From positions 186,001-250,000 of the forward strand of contig NZ_JAQNDA010000001.1 of assembly GCF_028369065.1 (NCBI RefSeq): DNA of 64,000 nt, written 5' to 3'. The stretch comes from Marinobacter sp. SS21. Lineage in GTDB: Bacteria > Pseudomonadota > Gammaproteobacteria > Pseudomonadales > Oleiphilaceae. A model generated the notes under the pieces. That model searched no databases. It was not told where the DNA came from and saw only the letters and a program-made list of their open reading frames with translations. This document shows positions 8,508 to 17,413 of this stretch, piece by piece (positions within the stretch are counted from its first letter, which is position 1; each line of letters starts with the position of its first letter). The position numbers and the translations under genes were made by a program.

Positions 8508-8762
8508 TCAGCCCGGGTTGTCCCCGCTGGCGTTGGCCAGGGCGCGCTGGATTTCGTGGTCCAGGCGCTCGGCGTAAGCCGGTGCCAGCCGCTGGCTGGA
8601 ATGAGCCTCCATCAGCGTGATGCTGTTGCGCAGCTGACCGACAAAGGCCCGGCACCGGCGGCACATCAGCAAGTGCATCTTGATGGACAGCCGTTCACCG
8701 GCCCCCAGCCGATCGTCCAGGTACTCGCTGGCCTTGGTTGCAAGCTCTCGACACATTAGCAT
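8508..8762 (-). CDS. Zinc-finger anti-sigma factor (ZAS/zf-HC2 type)
   Basis: 84 aa. The ATG at 8762 has AGGAG eight bases upstream and overlaps the end of the sigma factor gene; an ATG at 8756 is an alternative. It has the ZAS zinc motif HLLMCRRC (H-x3-C-x2-C) with an N-terminal Cys (MLMCREL). There is no transmembrane segment, so it is a soluble cytoplasmic anti-sigma. ZAS proteins hold their cognate ECF sigma inactive and often release it on oxidation or metal stress. Overlap with the sigma gene fixes the partner. Confidence 0.88.
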   Translation of the reverse strand: MLMCRELATKASEYLDDRLGAGERLSIKMHLLMCRRCRAFVGQLRNSITLMEAHSSQRLAPAYAERLDHEIQRALANASGDNPG

Positions 8763-9376
8763 TCGCCGGTCTCCTGGAACTGTTCCACCATCAGAAAGAT
8801 TTTCTGCCGCGCCCGATGGAGCAGCACTCTCAGATTGGATGCACTGACGTCGAGAATGTTACACACCTCATCGGAACGACGCTGGTGGGCCTCGTACAGC
8901 AGCAGTGCCGAGCGCTGGTTCTCCGGCAGGTGGGCCAGGTGTTTGTCCAGGCACTCGCTGAGCGCGCCATTCTCCAGCAAAGCCTCGGCGGACTCGACGG
9001 TGCTGATCCGGGGCGGGACCGCCCAACGCCCGTTGGGTTTGAAGCGGGCCGCCAGCGCCGGGTCGAGGGCGTCGGCGAAATCCATGGTGACTTCCCGTCC
9101 CTGTTTGCGTAGCAGGTTCTTGGCCCGATTGGCCACGATGCGGTGCAGCCAGGTTTTCAGCGAGGCCCGGCCCTCAAACTGCCGGATGGCGTCGACCACG
9201 CTCACCCAGCTGTCCTGTACGATGTCTTCGGCACTGCTAGGGTCAGTGTAATAGCGGGCCACCGCCAGCATACCGGGGGTGTAGGTTCTCACGGCCTCAT
9301 GAAAGGCGTCGGCGTGGCCGGCCTGCAGGCGATGGAGCAGCTGGGATTCATCCTGGTGCTGTACGGCAATGCTCAT
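8756..9376 (-). CDS. ECF-type RNA polymerase sigma factor
   Basis: 206 aa from the ATG at 9376 (AGGAC upstream). An in-frame ATG at 9418 would add 14 residues and has a worse site. Region 2 reads AVARYYTDPSSAEDIVQDSWVS-like (AEDIVQDSW), followed by FEGRASLKTWLHRIVANRAKN, the standard region 2.3-2.4 of ECF factors. Region 4 has LPENQRSALLLYE and the recognition-helix stretch SASNLRVLLHRARQK. The anti-sigma overlaps its 3' end. Likely targets are the divergent TVP38-FAD oxidoreductase operon or the convergent cytochrome pair, but no promoter could be matched by eye. Confidence 0.92.
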   Translation of the reverse strand: MSIAVQHQDESQLLHRLQAGHADAFHEAVRTYTPGMLAVARYYTDPSSAEDIVQDSWVSVVDAIRQFEGRASLKTWLHRIVANRAKNLLRKQGREVTMDFADALDPALAARFKPNGRWAVPPRISTVESAEALLENGALSECLDKHLAHLPENQRSALLLYEAHQRRSDEVCNILDVSASNLRVLLHRARQKIFLMVEQFQETGEC

Positions 9377-9627
9377 GGTCACGGGTCCTGGCGCTGTTCG
9401 ATCGCTGGGTGAGTCCATCGGAACGGGGAAAAGTTCCTGCTGATGGCGGAATCTGGCAGTGACGCCTTGCCGTTCGTGACGCTCCCACCTAAGGCCAGAC
9501 AGCACAAGGAGTTTTTTTAGCTTTCTTGAGGCATTTGTTATAAATATGTGACCGTTGGCCTGTAACATTCTGGATTATGGACTGTCTATGGCAGCAGTCA
9601 AATCGCCACAAGGAATCCATTATCCCC

Positions 9628-11829
9628 ATGAATCGGAAAAAGCTTTTCCTGATCGCCGTGATCGCCACCTTGGTGCTGACCTTTATCGGACTGGACGGCC
9701 ACCAGTTACTGACCCTGGCCAATCTGCAGCAGCACCAGGCCAGCCTGAATCAGTGGATCGCCGTCAACACCCTGGTGGCAGTGGGTGGCTTCGTGCTGAT
9801 CTACATCGCGGTCACCGCGCTGTCGTTGCCGGGGGCGGCGATCCTGACCCTGGCCGGGGGCGCGTTTTTCGGCAACCTGCAGGGCTTGCTGGCGGTGTCG
9901 CTGGCCTCAACCGTGGGTGCCTCGCTGGCTTTCCTGGCCGCCCGCTTCCTGTTCCGGGACAGCCTGCGCAAGCGCTACGCCGAGACCATCCGCCGGATGG
10001 ATCGGGGCATCGACAAGGACGGCGCCTTCTACCTGGCGACCTTGCGCCTGGTGCCGGTGTTCCCGTTCTTCCTGATCAACCTGGCCATGGGCCTCACCGG
10101 CATGAAGCTGCGCACCTACGCGTTGGTGAGCTGGCTGGCGATGCTGCCCGGCACCTTTGTCTATGTAAACGCCGGCACCCAATTGGCGCAGATCCGCGCG
10201 GTGGGCGATATCGTCTCCGCCCAGGTGCTCGGTGCCTTTGCCCTGCTCGGGCTGTTCCCGCTGATCGCCAAGTTCGTGCTGGGCTTTGTCCGTCGCCGCC
10301 GGGTCTATCGCGGTTTCCGCAAGCCCAAGCGGTTTGACTACAACCTGCTGGTGATCGGGGCCGGTTCAGGCGGACTGGTGTCGGCCTACATCGCCGCGGC
10401 GGTGAAGGCGAAGGTGGCGCTGATCGAGCGCGACCGGATGGGCGGTGACTGCCTCAATACCGGCTGTGTCCCGTCCAAGGCCCTGATCAAGTCGGCCAAG
10501 GCCGCCGATACCCTGCGCCATGCCCAGCGCTATGGCCTGGACTCGGTGCCGGTGACCGGCTCGTTTACCAACGTGATGGCACGGGTGAAGCGGATCATCA
10601 CCGAGGTGGAGCCCCACGATTCCCCCGAGCGTTACCGCAGCCTGGGCGTTGACTGCATCGCCGGCGACGCCCATTTCGTATCCCCCTGGGAGGTGGAGGT
10701 CCGCAGCAAGGATGGCCGCTCCCAGCGACTCAGCGCCCGCAGCATCATCATCGCCACCGGTGGCAAGCCGGCGCTGCCGCCGATACCCGGCCTCGAGCAG
10801 ATGGCGCCGCTGACGTCGGACACGCTGTGGGAACTGGACGAACAGCCGGGCCGGTTGCTGATCATCGGCGGTGGCCCGATCGGCTGCGAACTGGCCCAGG
10901 CCTTCAACCGGCTCGGCACTCAGGTGATCCAGGTGCAGCGGGGCCCACGGTTGCTGCCGAAGGAAGACGCCGATGTAGCCCAGCTGGTCCAGGCGCAGTT
11001 CCTCGCCGAGGGCGTGGACCTGCGCTTGGAACATCAACCCCAGAGGTTTGTGCTGGAAGACGGCGAGAAGGTGCTCTATTGCGACCATCAGGGAGCGCAG
11101 GTGCGGATTCCCTTTAACCGGGTACTGGTGGCGGTGGGTCGGATTGGCAACACCGCCGGGCTGGGACTGGATGCCTTGGGTATCCAGCCGGAGGCCAACG
11201 GCACCGTGCCGGTTGAGGAAGATCTCAGCGTGCGCTTCCCCAATGTCTTTGCCTGTGGCGATGTGGCCGGGCCGTATCAGTTTACCCATGCCGCCGCCCA
11301 CCAGGCCTGGTACGCCGCGGTCAACGGCCTGTTTGGCCAATTCAAGCGGTTCCGGGCGGACTATCGGGTCATGCCCTGGGTCACCTTTACCGCACCGGAG
11401 GTGGCCAGGGTCGGGCTGAGCGAGGCGGAAGCCCAGGCCAAAGGGGTCGCCTACGAGGTCACTCGTTACGGTATCGACGATCTGGATCGGGCCATCGCCG
11501 AAAGTGAGGCCCATGGCTTCATCAAGGTGCTGACCGCGCCGGGCAAGGACAAGATTCTCGGTGCCGTGGTGGTCGGCGAGCGGGGGGGCGAGATCCTGGC
11601 CGAATTCACCCTGGCGATGAAGCACGGGCTGGGGCTGAACAAGATCCTCGGCACGATCCACCCCTACCCGACCTGGAACGAGGCGGCCAAGTACGCCGCT
11701 GGTGAATGGAAACGGGCCCATGCCCCCGAGGCGGTGCTCAAGCTGTTGGAAAAGTTGCATCGCTGGCGGCGGGGCAAGGGCGCAGCGCCGCAACCCCGGG
11801 TTGCGCGGCAGCAATGGTCCGGAGAGTGA
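9628..11829 (+). CDS. Fusion: TVP38/TMEM64 membrane domain plus FAD pyridine nucleotide-disulfide oxidoreductase
   Basis: 733 aa from the ATG at 9628 (AAGGA upstream; an in-frame ATG at 9577 lacks one). Residues about 1-230 form a DedA-like TVP38 membrane domain with several helices and the conserved ALSLPGAAILTLAGGAFFG region. From about residue 238 a complete class I flavin disulfide reductase follows: YNLLVIGAGSGG, the redox pair GGDCLNTGCVPSK, NAD site LLIIGGGPIGCELAQ, and FAD site VFACGDVAG. The C-terminal active-site segment IHPYPTWNE keeps His and Glu. Such fusions are known. The substrate is not: a membrane-tethered mercuric- or dihydrolipoyl-type reductase is likely. It heads the plus-strand cluster with a radical SAM gene, symporter and phosphoesterase. 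Confidence 0.93.
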   Translation: MNRKKLFLIAVIATLVLTFIGLDGHQLLTLANLQQHQASLNQWIAVNTLVAVGGFVLIYIAVTALSLPGAAILTLAGGAFFGNLQGLLAVSLASTVGASLAFLAARFLFRDSLRKRYAETIRRMDRGIDKDGAFYLATLRLVPVFPFFLINLAMGLTGMKLRTYALVSWLAMLPGTFVYVNAGTQLAQIRAVGDIVSAQVLGAFALLGLFPLIAKFVLGFVRRRRVYRGFRKPKRFDYNLLVIGAGSGGLVSAYIAAAVKAKVALIERDRMGGDCLNTGCVPSKALIKSAKAADTLRHAQRYGLDSVPVTGSFTNVMARVKRIITEVEPHDSPERYRSLGVDCIAGDAHFVSPWEVEVRSKDGRSQRLSARSIIIATGGKPALPPIPGLEQMAPLTSDTLWELDEQPGRLLIIGGGPIGCELAQAFNRLGTQVIQVQRGPRLLPKEDADVAQLVQAQFLAEGVDLRLEHQPQRFVLEDGEKVLYCDHQGAQVRIPFNRVLVAVGRIGNTAGLGLDALGIQPEANGTVPVEEDLSVRFPNVFACGDVAGPYQFTHAAAHQAWYAAVNGLFGQFKRFRADYRVMPWVTFTAPEVARVGLSEAEAQAKGVAYEVTRYGIDDLDRAIAESEAHGFIKVLTAPGKDKILGAVVVGERGGEILAEFTLAMKHGLGLNKILGTIHPYPTWNEAAKYAAGEWKRAHAPEAVLKLLEKLHRWRRGKGAAPQPRVARQQWSGE

Positions 11830-11934
11830 AACCAGGGCAGTACCGGACAGTGAGAGCAGACCTGTGAGGCCGAGGGCCCAACGATCGGGGCGTGATGGCC
11901 CCGGCCGACAGAACAACGACGATTGGGAGAGCGT

Positions 11935-12900
11935 ATGCCGTTTAACGAAAGCCGTGCCCGGCGAATACCGGCGGTGGAGGTGGTCAGTCCGCGGGCGGTG
12001 GACAGCTGGACCCACACCCGTGCCGGTGAACCCCGTGGTTATATCGATGCCGACCAGTTGCAGGAGCTGTGGATCCATACCGGCACCGCCTGCAACCTGT
12101 CCTGTCCGTTCTGCCTGGAAGGCTCCCATCCCGGCGATCATCGGCTCGCCGCCATGAAGCTGGCCGACGTGACGCCGTTTATCCAGGAAGCCGTGGAGCT
12201 GGGGGTGGCGCAGTTCTCCTTCACCGGTGGCGAACCCTTCGTGATCCGCGATTTTGTCAACATTCTCGACCACGCCAGCCGACACCGGCCCTGCTTCGTG
12301 CTGACCAACGCCACCGAGCCGCTGTGGAAACGGCGCCACCAGGTCTCGCCTTTGTTGGCCAATCCCCATCCGATTCATTTTCGGGTCAGCCTGGACTACC
12401 CGGATGCCCACCGCCATGACCAGGGTCGGGGCGAGGGCAGCTTCGCCAAGGCGCTGGACGGTATCCGTTGGCTCCATGAGCAGGGCTTCGTGGTGTCCAT
12501 TGCCCGGCAGACCGATCCGGGCGAGGTTGCAACCGAGGTGGAGGACAGCTTCCGCGCCATCTTCCGTGGCCATGGTATCCCCGACACCCTGGCGTTCACT
12601 TCATTTCCCGACTTGGGCACCCCGGGTTCCGAAGATGGCAGCCCGGAAATCACCGAAACCTGCATGGCGAAGTACCCGACCCGGCAAAGCCGGGCCCACT
12701 TCATGTGCACCTACACCCGCATGCTGGTGAAGCGGGGCGATCGGGTGCGGGTGTACGCCTGCACCCTGGTGGACGACGATCCCCAGTATGATCTCGGCGG
12801 TACCCTCAGGGAGAGTATGTCCAAACGCATCATGCTGCGGCATCACCGCTGCTTCGCCTGCTACCGCTACGGGGCGAGCTGCGCCGAGGCCAAGGCCTGA
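11935..12900 (+). CDS. Radical SAM protein with C-terminal Cys-rich (SPASM-like) tail
   Basis: 321 aa; the ATG at 11935 follows GGGAGA at four bases. The radical SAM cluster motif is TACNLSCPFC (Cys53, Cys57, Cys60), and FSFTGGEPF is the usual SAM-binding GGE segment. The last third carries extra cysteines: MCTYTR, YACTLVDDDP, and RCFACYRYGASC at the end, which fits one or two auxiliary Fe-S clusters. The product is unknown. The sequence around the cluster (CPFCLEGSHPGD) did not match a named subfamily I know. Co-directional neighbours are a flavin disulfide reductase, a symporter and a phosphoesterase-like protein. Confidence 0.88.
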   Translation: MPFNESRARRIPAVEVVSPRAVDSWTHTRAGEPRGYIDADQLQELWIHTGTACNLSCPFCLEGSHPGDHRLAAMKLADVTPFIQEAVELGVAQFSFTGGEPFVIRDFVNILDHASRHRPCFVLTNATEPLWKRRHQVSPLLANPHPIHFRVSLDYPDAHRHDQGRGEGSFAKALDGIRWLHEQGFVVSIARQTDPGEVATEVEDSFRAIFRGHGIPDTLAFTSFPDLGTPGSEDGSPEITETCMAKYPTRQSRAHFMCTYTRMLVKRGDRVRVYACTLVDDDPQYDLGGTLRESMSKRIMLRHHRCFACYRYGASCAEAKA

Positions 12901-12963
12901 GGCCGCGGCGGGCGACAGCGTGACAGCGACCAAACAAGGATAAGCACGGGAGAGCCAAGGGTT

Positions 12964-14373
12964 ATGTCGATCACCGAAGCGAGTCTGTTCTGGGGCTTTT
13001 TGCTGGTGTATGGAGCCGTCATGTATTGGCTCTCACCCCGCAGCACCAATGCCGCCTCTTTCTACCGTGGCGCGGATGCCAACGGCAATCCGGTCAGTCA
13101 GTGGTCACTGACCGCGAGTATCTTTATCAGCTGGATCTTTGCCAAGTCAGTCACCAATGCCGCCAATCTGGGGGCGGCCTATGGCGTGGTGGGCGGGCTT
13201 GCCTACGCCACCTACTGGCTGTCGATCCCGGTGGCCGGCTACGTGATCTATCTGATCCGGACCCAAACCGGTGCCACCAGCCTGCAGGATTTCCTCACCT
13301 CCCGCTTCGGCCGGCTGGCGGCGCTGAGCTTTGCCGCCGCAATCCTGATCCGGCTCTATAACGAGGTCTGGAGCAACACCGCCGTGGTGGGCGGCTACTT
13401 CGGGCTGCCGGGTGAGCCGGAGTACTATGGCGCGGCGATGCTGTTCACCGTTTTCACCCTGGCTTACAGCCTCAAGGGTGGCCTGCGCAGCTCGATCTTT
13501 ACCGACGTGTTGCAGGCGGTGGTGTTCGTGTTTTTTGTCGGCGCAGTGCTGTTCCTGATCGTGCCGGCAAACGACGGCGTGACACTGTTGACCAGCGGTG
13601 AGTTCCGCCTGGAAGCGGGTCTGGACCTGCTGCTGGTGGCGGGCTTGCAGATCTTCAGCTATCCCTTCCACGACCCGGTGTTGACCGACCGCGGCTTCGT
13701 CAACAAAGAGAAGGCCATGCTCAAGAGTTTTGTGGTGGCCGGGCTGCTGGGCTTTGTGGCGGTGTTCGTGTTCAGCCTGGTCGGCGTCCATGCCCAACTC
13801 AATGGCATCGACGCCATGGGCAATGCCCCGGCGGCGGTGGGCCAGTCCCTCGGTCTGACCGCGCTGTTTTTCATGAGTGTGGTGATGATGACGTCGGCGG
13901 GCTCCACCCTGGACTCGACCTTCACCTCGCTGGCCAAGTCGCTGGCGGTGGATCTGCCGCGGCTGGCCCGGCGGGCGGCGGACAAGGCCCCCAGCCTGCG
14001 ACTGGGGGCGGTGGTGATGGTGGTGTTTGCCCTGCTGGGTAACCTGCCCATGTTCGCCGGCACCGACATCCTCAAGGCCACCACCATTTCCGGCACCATG
14101 GTGATGGGACTGGCGCCGGTGTTCCTGTTTTACGGCTTCACCCAGTGGTCGCCCTGGAGCTTCCACCTCAGCTTCTGGACTGGCCTGGGGTTGGGCGTGC
14201 TGCTGGCGGCGGGGCTGATTCCCGCGTCCTGGGCCATTGGCGAGGGCAAGTACGGGGCGTTGCTGGGAGTCAATGCCTACGGTTTCCTGCTGTGTTCGGC
14301 CGGGTTCTTCCTGCCGCTGCTGGCCCGCCGGTTGTGGGGCAAGGCCCCGGCACCGTCGGAATCGGTCAACTAG
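12964..14373 (+). CDS. Sodium:solute symporter (SSS family)
   Basis: 469 aa, about 12-13 hydrophobic helices across the whole length. SSS-type features include the N-terminal YWLSPRSTNAASFYRGA, ISWIFAKSVTNAANLGAAYG in the Na+ site region, YSLKGGLRSSIFTDVLQ, and TSAGSTLDSTFTSLAKSLAVD in the late Na2-site helix. This predicts uptake of a small organic solute driven by sodium. It lies 63 bases after the radical SAM gene and 2 bases before the phosphoesterase-like gene, so it may import the substrate of those enzymes. Substrate unknown. Confidence 0.88.
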   Translation: MSITEASLFWGFLLVYGAVMYWLSPRSTNAASFYRGADANGNPVSQWSLTASIFISWIFAKSVTNAANLGAAYGVVGGLAYATYWLSIPVAGYVIYLIRTQTGATSLQDFLTSRFGRLAALSFAAAILIRLYNEVWSNTAVVGGYFGLPGEPEYYGAAMLFTVFTLAYSLKGGLRSSIFTDVLQAVVFVFFVGAVLFLIVPANDGVTLLTSGEFRLEAGLDLLLVAGLQIFSYPFHDPVLTDRGFVNKEKAMLKSFVVAGLLGFVAVFVFSLVGVHAQLNGIDAMGNAPAAVGQSLGLTALFFMSVVMMTSAGSTLDSTFTSLAKSLAVDLPRLARRAADKAPSLRLGAVVMVVFALLGNLPMFAGTDILKATTISGTMVMGLAPVFLFYGFTQWSPWSFHLSFWTGLGLGVLLAAGLIPASWAIGEGKYGALLGVNAYGFLLCSAGFFLPLLARRLWGKAPAPSESVN

Positions 14374-14375
14374 CG

Positions 14376-15329
14376 GTGTCCCCTGGGCAGGCGGGCCGCA
14401 GTTGCCCGCTGCATTACCGCTATCGTCCGGAGCTGTTGTGTCAGGCGCCGGAATCCTGGCCCGACGACGTGCTCTATGTCATCGGCGGGCTCTATGGCAA
14501 CCCCTTCGCCCTCGATGCCATCGAGGCCATGGCGGCCGAAGAGCGTGCCGCCGGCCGTTCGGTGCGGTTGTTGTTCAATGGCGATTTTAACTGGTTCAAC
14601 GCCAGCGCCCCCTGGTTCGCCGACATCAACCGGCGGGTGTTGCGGTACGACGCCTCGCTGGGCAATGTCGAGCTTGAACTGGCCAGCCCCAGCAGCGATG
14701 CCGGTTGCGGTTGTGGTTACCCGGACTTCGTCGAGGATGGGGTGGTGGCCCGATCCAATCAAATCATCCAGCGCCTGCAGCAACAGGCCCATGCGCATCC
14801 AGAAATCCAGAGACAACTAAAGGCCTTGCCAAGATGGCGCTGCATGATATTTGGTGGCCTAAAGATTTTGGTGTTGCACGGCGATCCCGAATCGCTGGCG
14901 GGATGGGGGCTGTCGCGGGAGCGCCTGGCTCGACAGGGCGCCGGCCAACTGGCGCACTGGTTTCGCCAGACCGGTGCCGATCTGATTCTGTGCAGCCACA
15001 CCTGCCTGCCGCTGATGTGGTCCGGCCAGGTGGATGGCCGGTCGTGCGGGTTGATCAACAACGGCGCCGCCGGCCTGGCCAACCTGGCCGGCGACCACCG
15101 CGGCCTGGTCGTTCGTCTGGCGGCCTCCGGGCCTTCTGTGGCGCCGCTGGTGGGCCTGCAGGCAGGGGTGCTGAGCGCCGCTCTGGTGCCCGTGGATTTC
15201 GCCCTCGATGACTGGCTGGCGCTGTTTGACAGGCTTTGGCCGGCCGGCTCTGCGGCCGCCGTTTCCTATCGTTCCCGGGTGCGCAGCGGCACCGCCCTGG
15301 CCCCGGATGAGATCCGGATGTCCTGTTAA
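14376..15329 (+). CDS. Metallophosphoesterase-fold protein with degenerate metal motif I
   Basis: 317 aa from a GTG at 14376, two bases after the symporter stop, giving translational coupling. The order of motifs follows calcineurin-like phosphoesterases: YVIGGLYGNPFALDAI (motif I), LLFNGDFNWFN (motif II), LVLHGDPESL, then LILCSHTCLPL and LINNGAAGLAN. In active enzymes motif I reads roughly D-x-HGN; here both metal ligands are replaced (GGLYGN). The second aspartate of motif II is also changed. The fold should be kept, but classical two-metal catalysis looks doubtful. It also contains an extra Cys run, DAGCGCGYPDF. It is probably functionally tied to the radical SAM protein upstream. Confidence 0.75.
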   Translation: MSPGQAGRSCPLHYRYRPELLCQAPESWPDDVLYVIGGLYGNPFALDAIEAMAAEERAAGRSVRLLFNGDFNWFNASAPWFADINRRVLRYDASLGNVELELASPSSDAGCGCGYPDFVEDGVVARSNQIIQRLQQQAHAHPEIQRQLKALPRWRCMIFGGLKILVLHGDPESLAGWGLSRERLARQGAGQLAHWFRQTGADLILCSHTCLPLMWSGQVDGRSCGLINNGAAGLANLAGDHRGLVVRLAASGPSVAPLVGLQAGVLSAALVPVDFALDDWLALFDRLWPAGSAAAVSYRSRVRSGTALAPDEIRMSC

Positions 15330-15399
15330 GCGATCTTAAAGTATTCGTCTATATTGATTAAAAAGCATCCATTAATTGAGTCTTAGCGGGTGGGTTTCC

Positions 15400-15427
15400 T
15401 TGAAATATGTTTCGAGGTCTATATAAT
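15400..15427 (+). promoter_or_regulatory. Sigma-70-type promoter for the ectoine genes
   Basis: TTGAAA at 15400-15405 and TATAAT at 15422-15427 are separated by 16 bases, in an unusually AT-rich 132-base gap before ectA. The start codon lies 34 bases after the -10. Strong sigma-70-like ect promoters that respond to salt are known in related bacteria. No EctR-type regulator gene is seen in the window. Confidence 0.7.
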
Positions 15428-15461
15428 TTAACCCTAACATTTTGACGCAACTGATCGCTTT

Positions 15462-15998
15462 ATGACGACGGAAGGTTCGAATACCACCGCCATTACCCTT
15501 CGCAAGGCTGTGAAGAGTGATGGCTTCAGGCTCCACCAGCTGGTGGCTGAGTGTCCCCCGCTGGATCCCAACTCCATGTACTGCAACCTGCTGCAGTGCA
15601 GTCATTTTGCCGAGACCTGTGTTGCCGCTGAACTGGACGGTGAGCTGGTCGGCTTTATTTCCGGTTATATCCCTCCCCAGCAGCCCGACACGCTGTTCGT
15701 CTGGCAGGTTGCCGTACACGAGAAAGGCCGTGGACAGGGCCTGGCCAAGCGCATGCTCAAAGCCATCGTTGCCCGGTCGGTGTGTCGTGAGGTGACCCAT
15801 CTCGAGACCACCATTACCGCAGACAACGAGGCATCGTGGGCCCTGTTCCGCTCGTTCGCCAGGGATCTGGGTGCCGAGCTCAAGTACCACGAACATTTCG
15901 CGAAAGAGGCTCATTTCGGCGGTCTGCACGATTCCGAATTTCTGCTGCGCATCGGGCCTTTTACAAAAACAGGGCCCTTCACGAACCCCGTCAGCTGA
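15462..15998 (+). CDS. ectA: L-2,4-diaminobutyrate N-acetyltransferase
   Basis: 178 aa. EctA acetylates L-2,4-diaminobutyrate to N-gamma-acetyl-diaminobutyrate, step two of ectoine synthesis. It is a single GNAT domain. ECPPLDPNSMYCNLLQCSHF is the substrate-binding segment typical of EctA; the acetyl-CoA loop is KGRGQGLAKRML; LETTITADNEASWALF follows. Length matches the family. It is the first gene of the cluster, 127 bases before ectB, with a strong promoter upstream. Confidence 0.96.
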   Translation: MTTEGSNTTAITLRKAVKSDGFRLHQLVAECPPLDPNSMYCNLLQCSHFAETCVAAELDGELVGFISGYIPPQQPDTLFVWQVAVHEKGRGQGLAKRMLKAIVARSVCREVTHLETTITADNEASWALFRSFARDLGAELKYHEHFAKEAHFGGLHDSEFLLRIGPFTKTGPFTNPVS

Positions 15999-16125
15999 TA
16001 AGCCGGCGGCCCGCTGAGGTCGGGCTTCCACAGGGCTTAAAGTCACGTGTGTTGCGATGGTCGCGACCGAAACCGGCCAGCCAGCGCACACCCACCTCGA
16101 ACCTGAAATGCTAAGAGGCAAGACA

Positions 16126-17394
16126 ATGGACATTTTCAAGTCAACCGAATCCGAAGTACGCGTGTATTCCCGTGCCTTCCCGATGGTCTTCAATCGTGCC
16201 AAGAATGCGCACCTGTATTCCGAAGACGGTCAGGAGTACCTGGATTTTCTGGCCGGCGCCGGTTCGCTGAACTACGGCCACAACAACGACGTACTGAAAA
16301 AGGCGCTGCTCGACTACATCGAGAGCGATGGCATCAGCCAGGGCCTGGACCTGTTCACCACCGCCAAGCACGATTTCATCGAGGCCTACAAGCAGTACAT
16401 CCTGGACCCCCGTGGCCTGGACTATAAGATGCAGTTCACCGGCCCGACCGGAACCAACTGTGTGGAAGCGGCGATGAAGCTGGCGCGCAAGGTCAAAGGG
16501 CGCGACGGCATTATTTCTTTCACTAACGGTTTCCACGGGGTATCCCTGGGCGCCGTGGCGGCCACCGGTAACAAGCATCACCGCGGTGGTGCCGGCGTGC
16601 CGCTGAACAGCGTCACCTTTATGCCCTATGATGGTTACCTGGGCGCCGAGGTGAATACCCTGGAGGTGATGGACAAGATGCTGTCCGACAACTCCTCCGG
16701 GATCGACCTGCCGGCGGCGGTGATCGTGGAGGCGGTCCAGGGCGAGGGTGGCCTCAACGTCGCCCGCGCCGAGTGGCTGCAGGGTCTGGAGAAACTGTGC
16801 AAGAAGCACGACATTCTGCTGATTCTGGACGACATCCAGGCGGGTAATGGCCGTACCGGCGAGTTCTTCAGTTTCGAATTTGCCGGCATCAAGCCGGACA
16901 TCGTCACGGTTTCCAAATCCCTCAGTGGTTATGGCCTGCCGATGGCGCTGGTGCTGTTCAAGCCGGAGCTGGACGTGTGGGGGCCGGGTGAACACAACGG
17001 TACCTTCCGCGGTAACAACATGGCGTTCGTTACCGCCAGGACCGCCATTGAAACCTACTGGCAAGACGATGCCTTTGCCAACCAGGTGAAAGCCAAGACC
17101 CAAGTGCTGGGCGACGGCTTGCAAGCCATCGCTGACAAGTACGGTGCAGACTTCTATGTTAAAGGGCGTGGCCTGATGCGCGGCATCTGCTGCCCGAACG
17201 GTGAGCTGGCCGGCAAGATCACGGCCCTGGCGTTCAAGAAGGGATTGATCATCGAAACCAGCGGTCCGGAGGATGAGGTCATCAAGTGCCTGATGCCGCT
17301 GACCACCAGTGAGGCCGACCTGAAGAAGGGCACCGAGATTCTGGCCAAGTGTTTCGCGGAAGTTCTGAGTGAAAGTCTGAGTCAGGCGTCGTAA
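16126..17394 (+). CDS. ectB: Diaminobutyrate-2-oxoglutarate transaminase
   Basis: 422 aa from the ATG at 16126, which starts with [16 protein letters not shown] as in EctB. This PLP enzyme makes L-2,4-diaminobutyrate from aspartate semialdehyde and glutamate. Visible are the class III aminotransferase landmarks: [38 protein letters not shown], and [12 protein letters not shown] with the PLP lysine. The next gene, 19 bases on, is the specialised aspartokinase. The ectoine synthase gene that normally sits here is absent. Confidence 0.97.
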   Translation: MDIFKSTESEVRVYSRAFPMVFNRAKNAHLYSEDGQEYLDFLAGAGSLNYGHNNDVLKKALLDYIESDGISQGLDLFTTAKHDFIEAYKQYILDPRGLDYKMQFTGPTGTNCVEAAMKLARKVKGRDGIISFTNGFHGVSLGAVAATGNKHHRGGAGVPLNSVTFMPYDGYLGAEVNTLEVMDKMLSDNSSGIDLPAAVIVEAVQGEGGLNVARAEWLQGLEKLCKKHDILLILDDIQAGNGRTGEFFSFEFAGIKPDIVTVSKSLSGYGLPMALVLFKPELDVWGPGEHNGTFRGNNMAFVTARTAIETYWQDDAFANQVKAKTQVLGDGLQAIADKYGADFYVKGRGLMRGICCPNGELAGKITALAFKKGLIIETSGPEDEVIKCLMPLTTSEADLKKGTEILAKCFAEVLSESLSQAS

Positions 17395-17413
17395 CGCCAA
17401 GGACCAAAGGATT

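Noticed and set aside
10366-12573. 735-codon open frame antisense to the FAD oxidoreductase and radical SAM genes
   Set aside because: Both plus-strand genes have intact cofactor motifs; the antisense frame has none.
17395-17413. Possible hidden or fused ectC between ectB and ask
   Set aside because: Only 19 bases separate the genes, and neither EctB nor Ask carries an extra cupin domain.
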